From: Desulfocucumis palustris
GTDB taxonomy: Bacteria; Bacillota; Desulfotomaculia; Desulfotomaculales; Desulfocucumaceae
Direction: 5' to 3'
Length of the DNA stretch: 64,000 nt
NCBI RefSeq assembly: GCF_002933875.1
Contig: NZ_BFAV01000179.1
Span: forward strand, 37,284-101,283
The notes under the pieces are model-generated. The model searched no databases. It had not been told where the DNA came from and saw only the letters and a list, made by a program, of their open reading frames with translations. This document shows positions 29,402 to 37,497 of the stretch, in pieces (within the stretch, counting starts at the first letter, position 1; the number at the start of each line of letters is the position of its first letter). The position numbers and the translations under genes were made by a program.

Positions 29402-29568
29402 TATCCTGCCATCCTCCCATTCTTCATATAAAATTGATAATAGCCGCAAAAAATATGTATTCTCTTCGCGGAGTGAACAAAACATTGGCGGACGGCGAAA
29501 AGCCACCCGCCAATGCTCTAGTATTTATATATAATTCTATAAATTTCGCCCAATTCCTGCCTGTCTGT

Positions 29569-29657
29569 TTAAAAAAACGAAGCCTGAAAACTCACCCGGT
29601 TTGCGGCCGGTGAAAAGCAAGCCTGGCGCGAAGGGAGGAACCGGGTGCGGCTTTTCA
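29569..29657 (-). terminator. Possible terminator after the aminotransferase
   Basis: CACCCGGTT (29593-29601) and AACCGGGTG (29639-29647) are nine-base arms about 37 bases apart. On the minus strand the hairpin is followed by AGTTTTCAGGC and later TTTTTTT at 29571-29577. The large loop makes it weaker than the others reported here. Confidence 0.4.
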
Positions 29658-29663
29658 ATCGCC

Positions 29664-30869
29664 TTAAAGGTTTACCACTGTTTTAACCTTAACGCCGCAA
29701 TGTTTCACAAATCTGGCCATGCGCCGGAAGGCCTCCGCCAGGTCGTCGACGGAAGCGGCGTAGGAGCAGCGCACGAAGCCTTCTCCGCTGGGGCCAAAGG
29801 CGTTGCCGGGAACCAGCGCCACCTTCTCCTCCATCAACAGCCTTTCCGCAAATTCCTCGGAAGTGAGGCCGGTGGCTGAAATTTCCGGGAAGGCGTAGAA
29901 GGCGCCACCGGGCTCGAAACAATGCAGCCCCATTTCGCTGAAGGCCTGCATCACCAGGTGACGGCGGCGATTGTACTGCTGCACCATTTGCTGCATGCCG
30001 CTCCGGCCGTTTTTCAGCGCTTCCGCCGCCGCCATCTGGGCTGTAATGGGAGCGCAGAGCATGGTGTACTGGTGAATTTTAGTCATTGCCGCGATAAAGT
30101 CGGCATTTCCGGCGGCATACCCCACCCGCCAGCCCGTCATGGCGTAGGCTTTGGAAAAACCGTTCAAAAGAATGGTCCGCTCCCGCATGCCCGGCAGGGA
30201 CGGAACACAGGTATGCTCTCCGGTGTATGTAAGTTTGTCGTATATTTCATCGGAAATGACGATAAGGTTATGCTTTCTCACCACCTCTGAAATGGCCAGC
30301 AATTCCTTTTTGGGCATCACGGCCCCGGTGGGGTTGTTGGGATAACAGAGCAGCAGTATCTTGGTGCGGGGTGTAATGGCCGCCTCCACCCTATCCGCGG
30401 TTAAACGGAAATTGTCCTCCACGCTGGTGGGTATATGGACCGGCACGCCGCCGGCCATCATGGTGCAGGGAGCATAGGAAACATAGGACGGCTCGGGTAT
30501 CAGCACCTCGTCACCGGGGCAGGTCAGCGCCCGCATGGCCAGATCCAGGCCTTCGCTGACCCCCACCGTAACCAGAAGTTCCCTGCGGGCATCATAGGTT
30601 ACGCCGTAAGTCGTGTCCAGCTCCCTGGAAATGGCTTCCCTTAATTCCAGCAGCCCCTGGTTGGAGGTATACATGGTGTAACCCTTCTCCAGGGAATAAA
30701 TACAGCCCTCCCGGATGTGCCAGGGCGTCACAAAATCCGGCTCCCCCACCCCCAGGGAGATAACTCCCTTTATCTCCGTTACCATGTCGAAAAATTTGCG
30801 TATACCCGAGGGCGGCAGGGAACGCACCGTTGGATTTATCATTTTCGACCACTCCATTTTATTAATCAT
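29664..30869 (-). CDS. Class I/II PLP aminotransferase
   Basis: A 401-residue fold-type I aminotransferase. VISLGVGEPDFVTPWHIRE, YTSNQGLLELREAIS, CYPNNPTGAVMPKKEL, SDEIYDKLTY and the PLP lysine in NGFSKAYAMTGWRVGYAAG are visible. Best match in type is the PatA/AspC group acting on aspartate or aromatic amino acids. The ATG overlaps the stop of the Lrp gene (ATGA), so the regulator and enzyme are one unit. With iorAB and paaK downstream it would supply aryl-pyruvates. Confidence 0.9.
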   Translation of the reverse strand: MINKMEWSKMINPTVRSLPPSGIRKFFDMVTEIKGVISLGVGEPDFVTPWHIREGCIYSLEKGYTMYTSNQGLLELREAISRELDTTYGVTYDARRELLVTVGVSEGLDLAMRALTCPGDEVLIPEPSYVSYAPCTMMAGGVPVHIPTSVEDNFRLTADRVEAAITPRTKILLLCYPNNPTGAVMPKKELLAISEVVRKHNLIVISDEIYDKLTYTGEHTCVPSLPGMRERTILLNGFSKAYAMTGWRVGYAAGNADFIAAMTKIHQYTMLCAPITAQMAAAEALKNGRSGMQQMVQQYNRRRHLVMQAFSEMGLHCFEPGGAFYAFPEISATGLTSEEFAERLLMEEKVALVPGNAFGPSGEGFVRCSYAASVDDLAEAFRRMARFVKHCGVKVKTVVNL

Positions 30870-31357
30870 GGCGAAATCACCAACCTTCTGTCTTCTTCAT
30901 CGTCTTCGATGACAACCCCGTCCTGCTTGTAGGTTTTCAGCACGAAATGGGTAGCGGTGCTGACCACCCCGTCTATGGTGGCAAGCTTGGTGGCCACAAA
31001 GTGGCTAACTTCCCGCATGGTCCTGCCTTCAATAAAAACCGCCAGGTCGTATGTGCCGGACATCAGGCGGACGCTGCGCACCTCCGGAAAACGGTATATC
31101 CTTTCGGCCACAGAGTCAAATCCCACGTCCCGCTGGGGGGTGGTGCGAACTTCGATAAAGGCTGAAACTTTCTCCTCCCCTACCTTTTCCCAGTTGATCA
31201 GGGTAAGATAGCTGAGTATAACTTTATCTCTTTCCATTTCCTTGATTTTTTGCTTGACTTCTTCCACATCCATGCCCAGCATGATGGCTATTTCCTGTTC
31301 GGTAAGTTTTGCGTTGACCTCCAGCAGCTCCAGTATTTCCTTCACAGTGTCACCCAC
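30866..31357 (-). CDS. Lrp/AsnC-family transcriptional regulator
   Basis: A 163-residue regulator. The N-terminal helix-turn-helix (about 10-50: NAKLTEQEIAIMLGMDVEEV) is followed by an RAM ligand-binding domain (about 75-150: VSAFIEVRTTPQRDVGFDSV, VRLMSGTYDLAVFIEG). Lrp proteins bind amino acids. Here it would sense the substrate of the aminotransferase. Its leader is a T-box riboswitch, so transcription also depends on tRNA charging. ATG or GTG near 31357 lies behind GGAGGTGGGTGAC. Confidence 0.93.
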   Translation of the reverse strand: MGDTVKEILELLEVNAKLTEQEIAIMLGMDVEEVKQKIKEMERDKVILSYLTLINWEKVGEEKVSAFIEVRTTPQRDVGFDSVAERIYRFPEVRSVRLMSGTYDLAVFIEGRTMREVSHFVATKLATIDGVVSTATHFVLKTYKQDGVVIEDDEEDRRLVISP

Positions 31358-31384
31358 CTCCTTTTAGGGCAAACCGCCCTTAAA

Positions 31385-31653
31385 ATAAAAGCTCCCGTCC
31401 CCTAAAAAGGGACGAGAGCATATCTCGCGGTACCACCCGTATTGACCGCACCGGTACTGCAAATGCGGTCCACTCCGTGCCCCTTTATCGGAGGGCGTGC
31501 GGCGGACTTACTCTCACCTTGCAAAAGGCAATTTCATCACGCTTGCTCAGAGGCGGCACGGGTCCTTCATCCACCGGGCTTGCACCAAACCCCGGCTCGC
31601 TGAGAACTACTGGAAACCCACATTCCCCGTCATCACTGGCTTTTTTAAAATAC
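31385..31653 (-). ncRNA. T-box riboswitch upstream of the Lrp-aminotransferase operon
   Basis: On the minus strand GGGTGGTACCGCG (31438-31426) is the T-box sequence. It is followed by a terminator hairpin GCTCTCGTCCC...GGGACGGGAGC (31419-31391) and TTTTATTTTA. Upstream are a Stem I with AGCGAGCCGGGG and GGTGCAAGCCCGG and an AGTA motif. The leader senses the uncharged-to-charged tRNA ratio. The specifier is not certain: aligning GAA-N-codon gives GAAGGACCC and hence GAC (Asp), but the helix around it does not pair cleanly. Confidence 0.92.
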
Positions 31654-31659
31654 GTGGCT

Positions 31660-31689
31660 ATTGTAACACGGTGTACAAAGCAGTGTCAA
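31660..31689 (-). promoter_or_regulatory. Sigma-A promoter for the T-box leader
   Basis: On the minus strand TTGACA (31689-31684) and TACAAT (31665-31660) are separated by 18 bases; initiation about seven bases later coincides with the start of Stem I. Confidence 0.82.
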
Positions 31690-31733
31690 TAGACATTTGC
31701 AGCAACTTCACCGGGAATTGTGTCCCCTTACCG

Positions 31734-33101
31734 CTAAACCGTCAATACTCCCTCCTCGGTGTCAACCACCCTCAATAGCCGCTCCTCACGGCCATTATCA
31801 GCGTTAATATAGACCAGGAAAACATCTTTGCCGAGATTGCCTTTAAACTCATAGGTCAAAGTCTCGGTATCCGGGCTAAGCGGAATAAGAGCCAGCCTGC
31901 CCCCGGAAACACCCTCCAGATGAGGACTCAGCTTTTTCCTGGCCTGCGCCAGGGTCAGCCGGGGGGCGGAAATTTTTCTATCCCGGTGCGAGTCCCAGTA
32001 ATTCGAGGCCTCAAAGCCCACCACCTGGCCGGTATCCAGAGCTACCGACACCTTCACCAAATCCGGGTAAAGCACCACCCCGCCCTGGGTGGCCGCAAAG
32101 TTATAAATCGCCAGGCGATCTTGCACCTCGTGATAGGTGCTCTGCATGTTCTTAAACCCTTTGCCGGCCAGAAACTTTGCCGCCCTGTCGCCGGCGGACT
32201 CCAGGGAAACCTTTTTATCCCCGATAGCCCTGGAATTCAACATCCATAACACATTACCCCCCTGGCGGGATATTGCCGCGGTTATCCTCTCATTCTCCCG
32301 CACCGGGCAGGATGTTATGTCAACCTGGTAAGACGGTGTTCTACCCTTTTGGGTGTGCACCACATTTGCCACGTAATCTTTATTACCCCGCCTGTCAATA
32401 AAACCAAGCGCCTTTGAGCGGGCCTGATCGGCGTTTATGCTGTCGCCGGTTATTCCCAGGGGCTTTTTGTCAGCCAGATGGTCGGAAAAGGGTCCGTCGT
32501 ATATCAGGGTCGGAAATTGCTGCATTTTTTTATCCAGGGTCTGAAGGTTATTGTTGGCCAGTTGCGGCCCTTCTTTTCGTAGACCTTTCCGGGTCTGGGT
32601 TGTCAGCTCGCTCAGGGTGAGCCTGCCGTCCGCCACGTGGGATTCAATGTTATGCAATTCTTCATTGAGGCCTGAGGACTGGGAGTAAAGATATCGCAGC
32701 GTCCGCCACTGTTCATCAGTCTTGGGCTTTCCGTCAATGGTCTGCTTTGCCAGGGTGTTGGCGTAATCCCCCACCTGGGTCAGGTACTTCATGGTTCTGG
32801 TCATCAATCCGTCAGGCACGGGAATTTGTCCCAGTTCCTTCTGGGCGGCGTCCGCTTCCTGCCACAGGTTCATAAGGAGGAAGGTATCCTGGCGCGTCTC
32901 CTGACCCACCAGGGTTTTTGAAAGAAGCACCTCCATATTTTGAACGTGGGTGGTCAAATCGTAAAACGCCCTCTGATATTTGTTGTTTAAAGCCGCTTCC
33001 ATGGTACGCCTGGCATCGGCCTGCCTGTACCCCCAAAAGCCCAAGGCCGCCACCAGGACTAAACCAAGGGTAAGTGACAACATCCATTTCTTATCCTTCA
33101 C
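31734..33101 (-). CDS. ypeB: Germination protein YpeB
   Basis: Inner spore-coat and cortex protein needed to place and protect SleB. The 455 residues have an N-terminal transmembrane helix (about 8-28), a long helical region (about 30-230) and PepSY-like domains in the C-terminal half (SINADQARSKALGFI, SYQVDITSC, LTLAQARKKLSPHLEG). The start is GTG 33101, reached from AAGGAGG after the sleB stop codon. The upstream ATG-less extension would overlap sleB. sleB-ypeB pairing confirms the role. Confidence 0.94.
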   Translation of the reverse strand: MKDKKWMLSLTLGLVLVAALGFWGYRQADARRTMEAALNNKYQRAFYDLTTHVQNMEVLLSKTLVGQETRQDTFLLMNLWQEADAAQKELGQIPVPDGLMTRTMKYLTQVGDYANTLAKQTIDGKPKTDEQWRTLRYLYSQSSGLNEELHNIESHVADGRLTLSELTTQTRKGLRKEGPQLANNNLQTLDKKMQQFPTLIYDGPFSDHLADKKPLGITGDSINADQARSKALGFIDRRGNKDYVANVVHTQKGRTPSYQVDITSCPVRENERITAAISRQGGNVLWMLNSRAIGDKKVSLESAGDRAAKFLAGKGFKNMQSTYHEVQDRLAIYNFAATQGGVVLYPDLVKVSVALDTGQVVGFEASNYWDSHRDRKISAPRLTLAQARKKLSPHLEGVSGGRLALIPLSPDTETLTYEFKGNLGKDVFLVYINADNGREERLLRVVDTEEGVLTV

Positions 33102-33114
33102 GGCGATTTCCTCC

Positions 33115-33858
33115 TTAGTAGCCAAAAACGTGGCGGCCGATCTGCCCGGTTATATTCCTGGACCATATCCAGGGACTGACAGATTTGGAGGGATTCCAGA
33201 AGTACAGTGCTCCCCCGGTGGGGTCCCAGCCGGACATGGCTTCCTGGGCCGCCCGCAGCGCCTCTTCGGTAACCGGCCTGGTATAATGGCCGTTACTAAC
33301 CGACTCAAAGGCATGGGCCTGATAGATTACCCCGGCTAAACTGCCCGGAAAGGAGGCGCTCTGGGTTCTGTTGAGAATTACAGCCCCCACGGCCACTTTG
33401 CCCACGTAAGGTTCATCGGCCGCTTCCCCCTCTATCACCCTGGCCAGCAGATAAGAGCTGTCCCGGTTGGTGATACCCCTGGAGCTGCCTCCGTCCTGGG
33501 GCACGTAACTGGCGGACTGGCCGCCGGAGGAATATCCCAGAGCCAGCCATGTCCCGGAGCCCACCACTCCATCAGGATTAATACCGTTATTACGCTGAAA
33601 GTCCTTAACGGCTTCCTGGGTCTTCCCGGAGTAATAGCCGTCGATGGGACCATGATAGTAGCCCCAGCCGTTTAGCCTGGCCTGAACTTTTTTGACCTCC
33701 GGACCGCTGCTGCCCCAGTACAGCACCGCGTTTTGCGCCAGAGCCATATGCCCCTGCCAGAAAATTGCCAGTAAAGCCGCCGCACCGCACAGTATTGCCA
33801 GATACGTATAGCAACGCCGATACCATCCGTTCAACTGTCTCTTCTCACCGTTGCCCAT
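33115..33858 (-). CDS. sleB: Spore cortex-lytic enzyme SleB
   Basis: Lytic transglycosylase that breaks the muramic-delta-lactam cortex in germination. The 247 residues have an N-terminal signal helix (about 18-42) and a peptidoglycan-binding domain (about 48-105: GSSGPEVKKVQARLN, DGYYSGKTQEAVKDFQRN). A hydrolase_2 domain follows with the catalytic glutamate in LARVIEGEAADEPYVGK and AVILNRTQS. It precedes ypeB by 13 bases. Forespore sigma-G control is expected; I did not see a clear -35/-10 pair for it. Confidence 0.96.
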   Translation of the reverse strand: MGNGEKRQLNGWYRRCYTYLAILCGAAALLAIFWQGHMALAQNAVLYWGSSGPEVKKVQARLNGWGYYHGPIDGYYSGKTQEAVKDFQRNNGINPDGVVGSGTWLALGYSSGGQSASYVPQDGGSSRGITNRDSSYLLARVIEGEAADEPYVGKVAVGAVILNRTQSASFPGSLAGVIYQAHAFESVSNGHYTRPVTEEALRAAQEAMSGWDPTGGALYFWNPSKSVSPWIWSRNITGQIGRHVFGY

Positions 33859-33936
33859 GCGCTATTGACTCCTCCTTCCTCAATAAAAGTTTTTATTATT
33901 CTTTCAACGAAGAAGGTTTTATATGTAACAAAAAAC

Positions 33937-33982
33937 GGGGTCAGGCTCTACTTTGTGAATCTCTCGAAATTCACAAAATTAA
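33937..33982. repeat. GGGGTCAGGCT palindrome
   Basis: GGGGTCAGGCT (33937-33947) and AGCCTGACCCC (33972-33982) are eleven-base inverted arms with inner TTTGTGAAT/ATTCACAAA arms. It forms a nearly perfect hairpin without coding potential, next to a GGGGAC-type hairpin. I recall the same palindrome type in many anaerobe genomes, unverified. Confidence 0.88.
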
Positions 33983-34001
33983 GCCTGACCCCGCCGGCAG
34001 G

Positions 34002-34045
34002 TGAGTCAAGGGAACCGCCCCCTTGACTCATTTCTTTGACTCATT
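34002..34045. repeat. TGAGTCA hairpin at the end of dsrN
   Basis: TGAGTCAAG and CTTGACTCA (34002-34030) enclose GGAACCGCCCC. A further arm, TGACTCA (34036-34042), overlaps the dsrN stop codon: the TGA of dsrN is the start of a TGAGTCA arm. Confidence 0.85.
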
Positions 34046-35444
34046 TTGTTTTGTGCTCCAGGGCCCGGGTTACCAGCGCCGCGGCCCATTCCGGAGTGCC
34101 CAGGGCGTGCAGGTGATTGTACGACGCCAGCACGTTTTTGCGGGTGACCCCGTCCCTCTTCCCGTCAATACCGGAACCCCGGGTGACTCTGAAGGCAAAT
34201 CGCACACTGCTTTCGTCTATATTCTCCACCCTGGAATTGTGGAACTCATGCCCCTTGACAATGGTTCCCCCCTTGAAAAAGGGATTGTCCCCGGTCACCT
34301 CCACCACTTCGTACCCGTGGCCCTGGGGTTTATCCTTCATAACCACGTCCAGGGGGAGCACCCCGGACATGGCAAATTTACGCTCTCCCCAGGCAATGCT
34401 GCGGGCCAGGTACATCAATCCGCCGCATTCGGCATAAACGGGCAGCCCGTCTTCCGCTCTGTCCCTTACATCCCTGCGCAGGCGGCTGTTGGCCTCCAAC
34501 TGCTCCGCAAAAACCTCGGGAAAACCTCCGCCTATATAGAGCGCATCCACATCCGGCAGTGATTCTCCGTTTACGGCGTCGATAAATTGCAGTCTGGCCC
34601 CGGCTGCGGCCAGCGCCTCCAGATTCTCCGGATAATAAAAGGTAAAGGCCCGGTCTCTGAATACTCCTATAACAGGCCTGTCCCCGCCGCCGGCGGCCCG
34701 GCTCTCCCCTAATCCCGGGATATCCCGGGCATTGATGGCCGGCGCGGAGCCGGCCACGGATAAAATCAGTTCTAAATCCAGGCAATCCAGGGCGGCGGTT
34801 CCTATTTCATCCACCGCGCAGGCCAGTTCCTCCCTCTCGGCGGCGGGAATCAGGCCCAGGTGCCTGTCCGGTATGGTAAAGCGCTTACCCTTGGGGATTA
34901 CTCCCAGCACAGGGATGCCGCAGTATTTCTCCACCGCCTGGCGCAGCATTGTCTCGTGCCGGGAACGGGTAACCTTGTTCAGCACCACCCCGGCTATTTT
35001 TACGCCGGGATCAAAATTCACAAACCCGTTAACTAACGGGGCCACACTCCTGGTCATCCTGGTGGTGTCCACCACCAGCATAACCGGGGCCTGGATGGCT
35101 CTGGCGATTTCCCCGGTACTCCCGCTGCCGTCAATATCGCCACCGTCGAAAAGTCCCATGGCCCCCTCCACCACGGCTATATCACAATCCGCCGCGTGGC
35201 GGGCAAAAGAACCGCGTATCAATTCCCTTTCCATCAGGAAGCCGTCAAGGTTGCGGCAGCTGTTGCCGGTGATCATGGTCATCCAGCTTGGATCAATATA
35301 ATCCGGGCCCTTTTTAAAGGGCTGAACGTTATAGCCCTTTTGTTTCAGCGCGGCCAACAGGCCCAGGGTAACAGTGGTCTTGCCCGACCTGCCGTGAGGA
35401 GCGGCCACCACTACGCGGGGTATTTGCAGCAATTCATTTCTCAT
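34041..35444 (-). CDS. dsrN: DsrN, siroheme amidation (CobB/CbiA-type) enzyme
   Basis: Glutamine-dependent amidotransferase of 467 residues. The N-terminal P-loop domain starts APHGRSGKTTVTLGLLAAL and holds GAMGLFDG. The C-terminal class I glutaminase holds PVYAECGGLMYLA with the nucleophilic cysteine. By sequence it belongs to the cobyrinate a,c-diamide synthase family; placed directly after dsrC and close to dsrAB, it should be DsrN, which is thought to amidate siroheme for DsrAB. No other cobalamin genes are in the window. A cobyrinate role cannot be excluded. Stop codon comes from a repeat. Confidence 0.85.
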   Translation of the reverse strand: MRNELLQIPRVVVAAPHGRSGKTTVTLGLLAALKQKGYNVQPFKKGPDYIDPSWMTMITGNSCRNLDGFLMERELIRGSFARHAADCDIAVVEGAMGLFDGGDIDGSGSTGEIARAIQAPVMLVVDTTRMTRSVAPLVNGFVNFDPGVKIAGVVLNKVTRSRHETMLRQAVEKYCGIPVLGVIPKGKRFTIPDRHLGLIPAAEREELACAVDEIGTAALDCLDLELILSVAGSAPAINARDIPGLGESRAAGGGDRPVIGVFRDRAFTFYYPENLEALAAAGARLQFIDAVNGESLPDVDALYIGGGFPEVFAEQLEANSRLRRDVRDRAEDGLPVYAECGGLMYLARSIAWGERKFAMSGVLPLDVVMKDKPQGHGYEVVEVTGDNPFFKGGTIVKGHEFHNSRVENIDESSVRFAFRVTRGSGIDGKRDGVTRKNVLASYNHLHALGTPEWAAALVTRALEHKTK

Positions 35445-35479
35445 ATCCAGCCTCCATTCCGGCAGTTTTCGGGTAAGTG

Positions 35480-35572
35480 TAAAAAAAAGAGCCTGCCCAA
35501 TCCCTCAAAAATAAGAGGCACATTTACCTAGGTGCTACCGCGGTTGCGCAGATGCACTTTTGGAATGTGCCT
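35480..35572 (-). ncRNA. Structured leader between dsrC and dsrN
   Basis: On the minus strand GGCACATT pairs with AATGTGCC (35571-35564 and 35524-35517), inside which GTGC/GCAC and GCG/CGC helices nest around ATCTGCGCAACCGCGGTA. About 25 bases later comes GGGCAGGCTCTTTTTTTT, looking like a terminator end. It resembles a dsrC terminator or an attenuator before dsrN. It matches no riboswitch class I can name. Confidence 0.5.
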
Positions 35573-35609
35573 GATCATCATTATAAAACAGTATTATCTT
35601 TCCCGGTTA

Positions 35610-35927
35610 TTATACACAGCCGGTGGGCTTGGGCAGACCTGCCAGCTTGCAGGAACCCTTGGCCGGGCCGGAGGGAAACAGCTCATAAATGTACTTCAGG
35701 CTGCAGCCGGTCTCTTTGCACAGTTTGCGGATCATGGGAGCAATCTGGAATTGCTTGTAATAGTCGCGCAGATAATGAATAACTTTCCAGTGGTCATCGT
35801 TCAGCTCGTTGATGCCTTCGCCAGAGGCAAAGTACTTGGCGCAATCCTCTGTCCAATCGTCGGGGTTAACCATGAAACCATCTTCGTCCAGTTCGACTTC
35901 TCTACCGGCAATATTAACGCTTGCCAT
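35610..35927 (-). CDS. dsrC: Sulfur carrier DsrC
   Basis: Small protein (105 residues) that receives sulfur from DsrAB as a trisulfide between two cysteines. The flexible arm ends GSCKLAGLPKPTGCV, with CysB and the penultimate CysA ten residues apart, as in fully functional DsrC rather than TusE. The fold region has DWTEDCAKYFASGEGI and FQIAPMIRKLCKETGCSLKYIYELFP. It lies 187 bases after dsrK and before dsrN. Its partner complex is DsrMK. Confidence 0.97.
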   Translation of the reverse strand: MASVNIAGREVELDEDGFMVNPDDWTEDCAKYFASGEGINELNDDHWKVIHYLRDYYKQFQIAPMIRKLCKETGCSLKYIYELFPSGPAKGSCKLAGLPKPTGCV

Positions 35928-36114
35928 CGAAATAAAGCACCTCCATTGTATTAATTTGCGGTTTTATAGATATGCTGCACATATCCATAAAAATAAACCG
36001 CGCCGCAAATATTTTTTATAAGCCTAGATCCGACTCTCCCATATACAAGGATATCATTGACAGGCTCTCCCGTCAATTACCCGTTGATTGGAAAAAGTGT
36101 CTTTTTAACGACAT

Positions 36115-37497
36115 CTACTTCCAAACCAGGGCTTTTCCGACCAAATCTATCAGTCCCTTGACTTCCACTCCAAGTTCATGCTCCTCCACCATGGGATAGA
36201 GCTGCGCCTTGCAGATGGAACAGGGGGCGCACAGATAGCCGTCGCCATTGGCGCCTACACCGGTAGCCCGGACCAGTTCCGCTTTTTTGGCTGAAAGCTG
36301 AATACGGCGCTGGTACATTTCAGGGTCGTCAAACAGGATTGCGGAACCGCCGCCGCAGCAGAAAGTTCTTTCCTTATTGGGATACATTTCCCTAAAGTCA
36401 GCCACGCAGGCTTTAATAACCGTCCGCAAATTTTCCTGCAAGTCGCAGGCCCTGGAATAGTTGCAGGGATCGTGCAATGTCGTGGGATGGCCGACCTTGT
36501 TGGGATCCAGCTTTAATTGGTTTGTCCTGACGTGATAGGCCACCTCGTCGTGAATGTGAGTAATGGGCCAGGGCACCGGACGGTCTGCCAGAGACGGAAT
36601 GTACATCTTGGCGGCCCGCCAGCCGTGTCCGCACTCACCCCAGACAATTTTCTTGATACCCAGGTTCTGGGCGGCGTCCAGCAGTCGCGTCACATTGTGG
36701 CGCTGGGTAAACATCTGGTCAAACAGCAGGCCGAAATTACCTGCCTCGGAAACCGTGCTGGGAATGGTCCAGTTGGCGCCGATATAGGTAAAATACATGC
36801 CCGCGCCCATCAGGGTATAAGGATTCAGCAGATAGTCAGCCGAAGAGGGAACATACAATATGTCGGAATCGGGTTTATCCACCGGGAAATTCACTTCAAC
36901 ACCGAATTCGTCCATTATTTCTTCGGACAGGAATTCCAGGGTATCGACGATGCCCGGTTTGGGCAGCCCGGTGTGGTTGCCCACCTTCTCCATGGCCGCG
37001 CCCACGCCTGCGTGCAGTTTGGGCACAATACCCAGCCAGTGCAGTATCTGGCGGACAGCCATGGTCACCTCGCAGGTGTCGATTCCGAAGGGGCAGGCCA
37101 TGGCGCAGCGACGGCACTCGCTGCACTGGTAAAAGTAGGAGTACCATTCTTCAAGGACGTCCAGGCTGATATCCTCGGCCCCCACCAGTTTGCCCAGCCA
37201 TCTGCCCTCCAGGGTAAAATATCTTTTGTAAATTTTGCGCACCAATTCCGCCCTGTTGGCCGGAATGTTCCTGGGATCCTTTGTGCCCAGGTAGGTGTGG
37301 CAGTTTTCGGCGCAGGCTCCGCACTTGACGCAGGACTCCATGGCCAGCACAAAGGAGCGGAACTTTTTGCGCATTAAATCAAGATACTCTATGGCCTTTT
37401 CACACTTTTGATCGTCGGGTACCGGATCTATATGAATTTTTTTCATATCGGCATCGGTGGCCCGTACGGGTTGCACCATATCTTTATATGTCGGCAC
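36115..37497 (-). CDS. dsrK: DsrK, HdrD-like iron-sulfur subunit of DsrMK
   Basis: Cytoplasmic catalytic subunit, 460 residues, that acts on the DsrC trisulfide. The N-terminal half has two [4Fe-4S] motifs, CVKCGACAENCHTY and CSECRRCAMACPFGIDTCEV. The C-terminal half carries cysteine-rich motifs: HDPCNYSRACD and FCCGGGSA form the special cluster site, preceded by GECGHGWRA. GTG 37497 immediately follows the dsrM stop; GGGAGGGG is inside dsrM. The tight coupling matches a two-gene dsrMK operon. Confidence 0.96.
   Translation of the reverse strand: MPTYKDMVQPVRATDADMKKIHIDPVPDDQKCEKAIEYLDLMRKKFRSFVLAMESCVKCGACAENCHTYLGTKDPRNIPANRAELVRKIYKRYFTLEGRWLGKLVGAEDISLDVLEEWYSYFYQCSECRRCAMACPFGIDTCEVTMAVRQILHWLGIVPKLHAGVGAAMEKVGNHTGLPKPGIVDTLEFLSEEIMDEFGVEVNFPVDKPDSDILYVPSSADYLLNPYTLMGAGMYFTYIGANWTIPSTVSEAGNFGLLFDQMFTQRHNVTRLLDAAQNLGIKKIVWGECGHGWRAAKMYIPSLADRPVPWPITHIHDEVAYHVRTNQLKLDPNKVGHPTTLHDPCNYSRACDLQENLRTVIKACVADFREMYPNKERTFCCGGGSAILFDDPEMYQRRIQLSAKKAELVRATGVGANGDGYLCAPCSICKAQLYPMVEEHELGVEVKGLIDLVGKALVWK

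Noticed and set aside
34041..35444. Assignment as cobyrinate a,c-diamide synthase for cobalamin
   Set aside because: Sequence alone fits, but the position after dsrC and lack of any other cobalamin gene favour DsrN.
35520..35556. T-box on the plus strand (GGTGCTACCGCGG)
   Set aside because: It departs from the GGGTGGTACCGCG consensus, has no Stem I features and no plus-strand gene follows.
36517..37377. 286-codon plus-strand frame over dsrK
   Set aside because: Antisense shadow of dsrK; composition unlike real proteins of the window.
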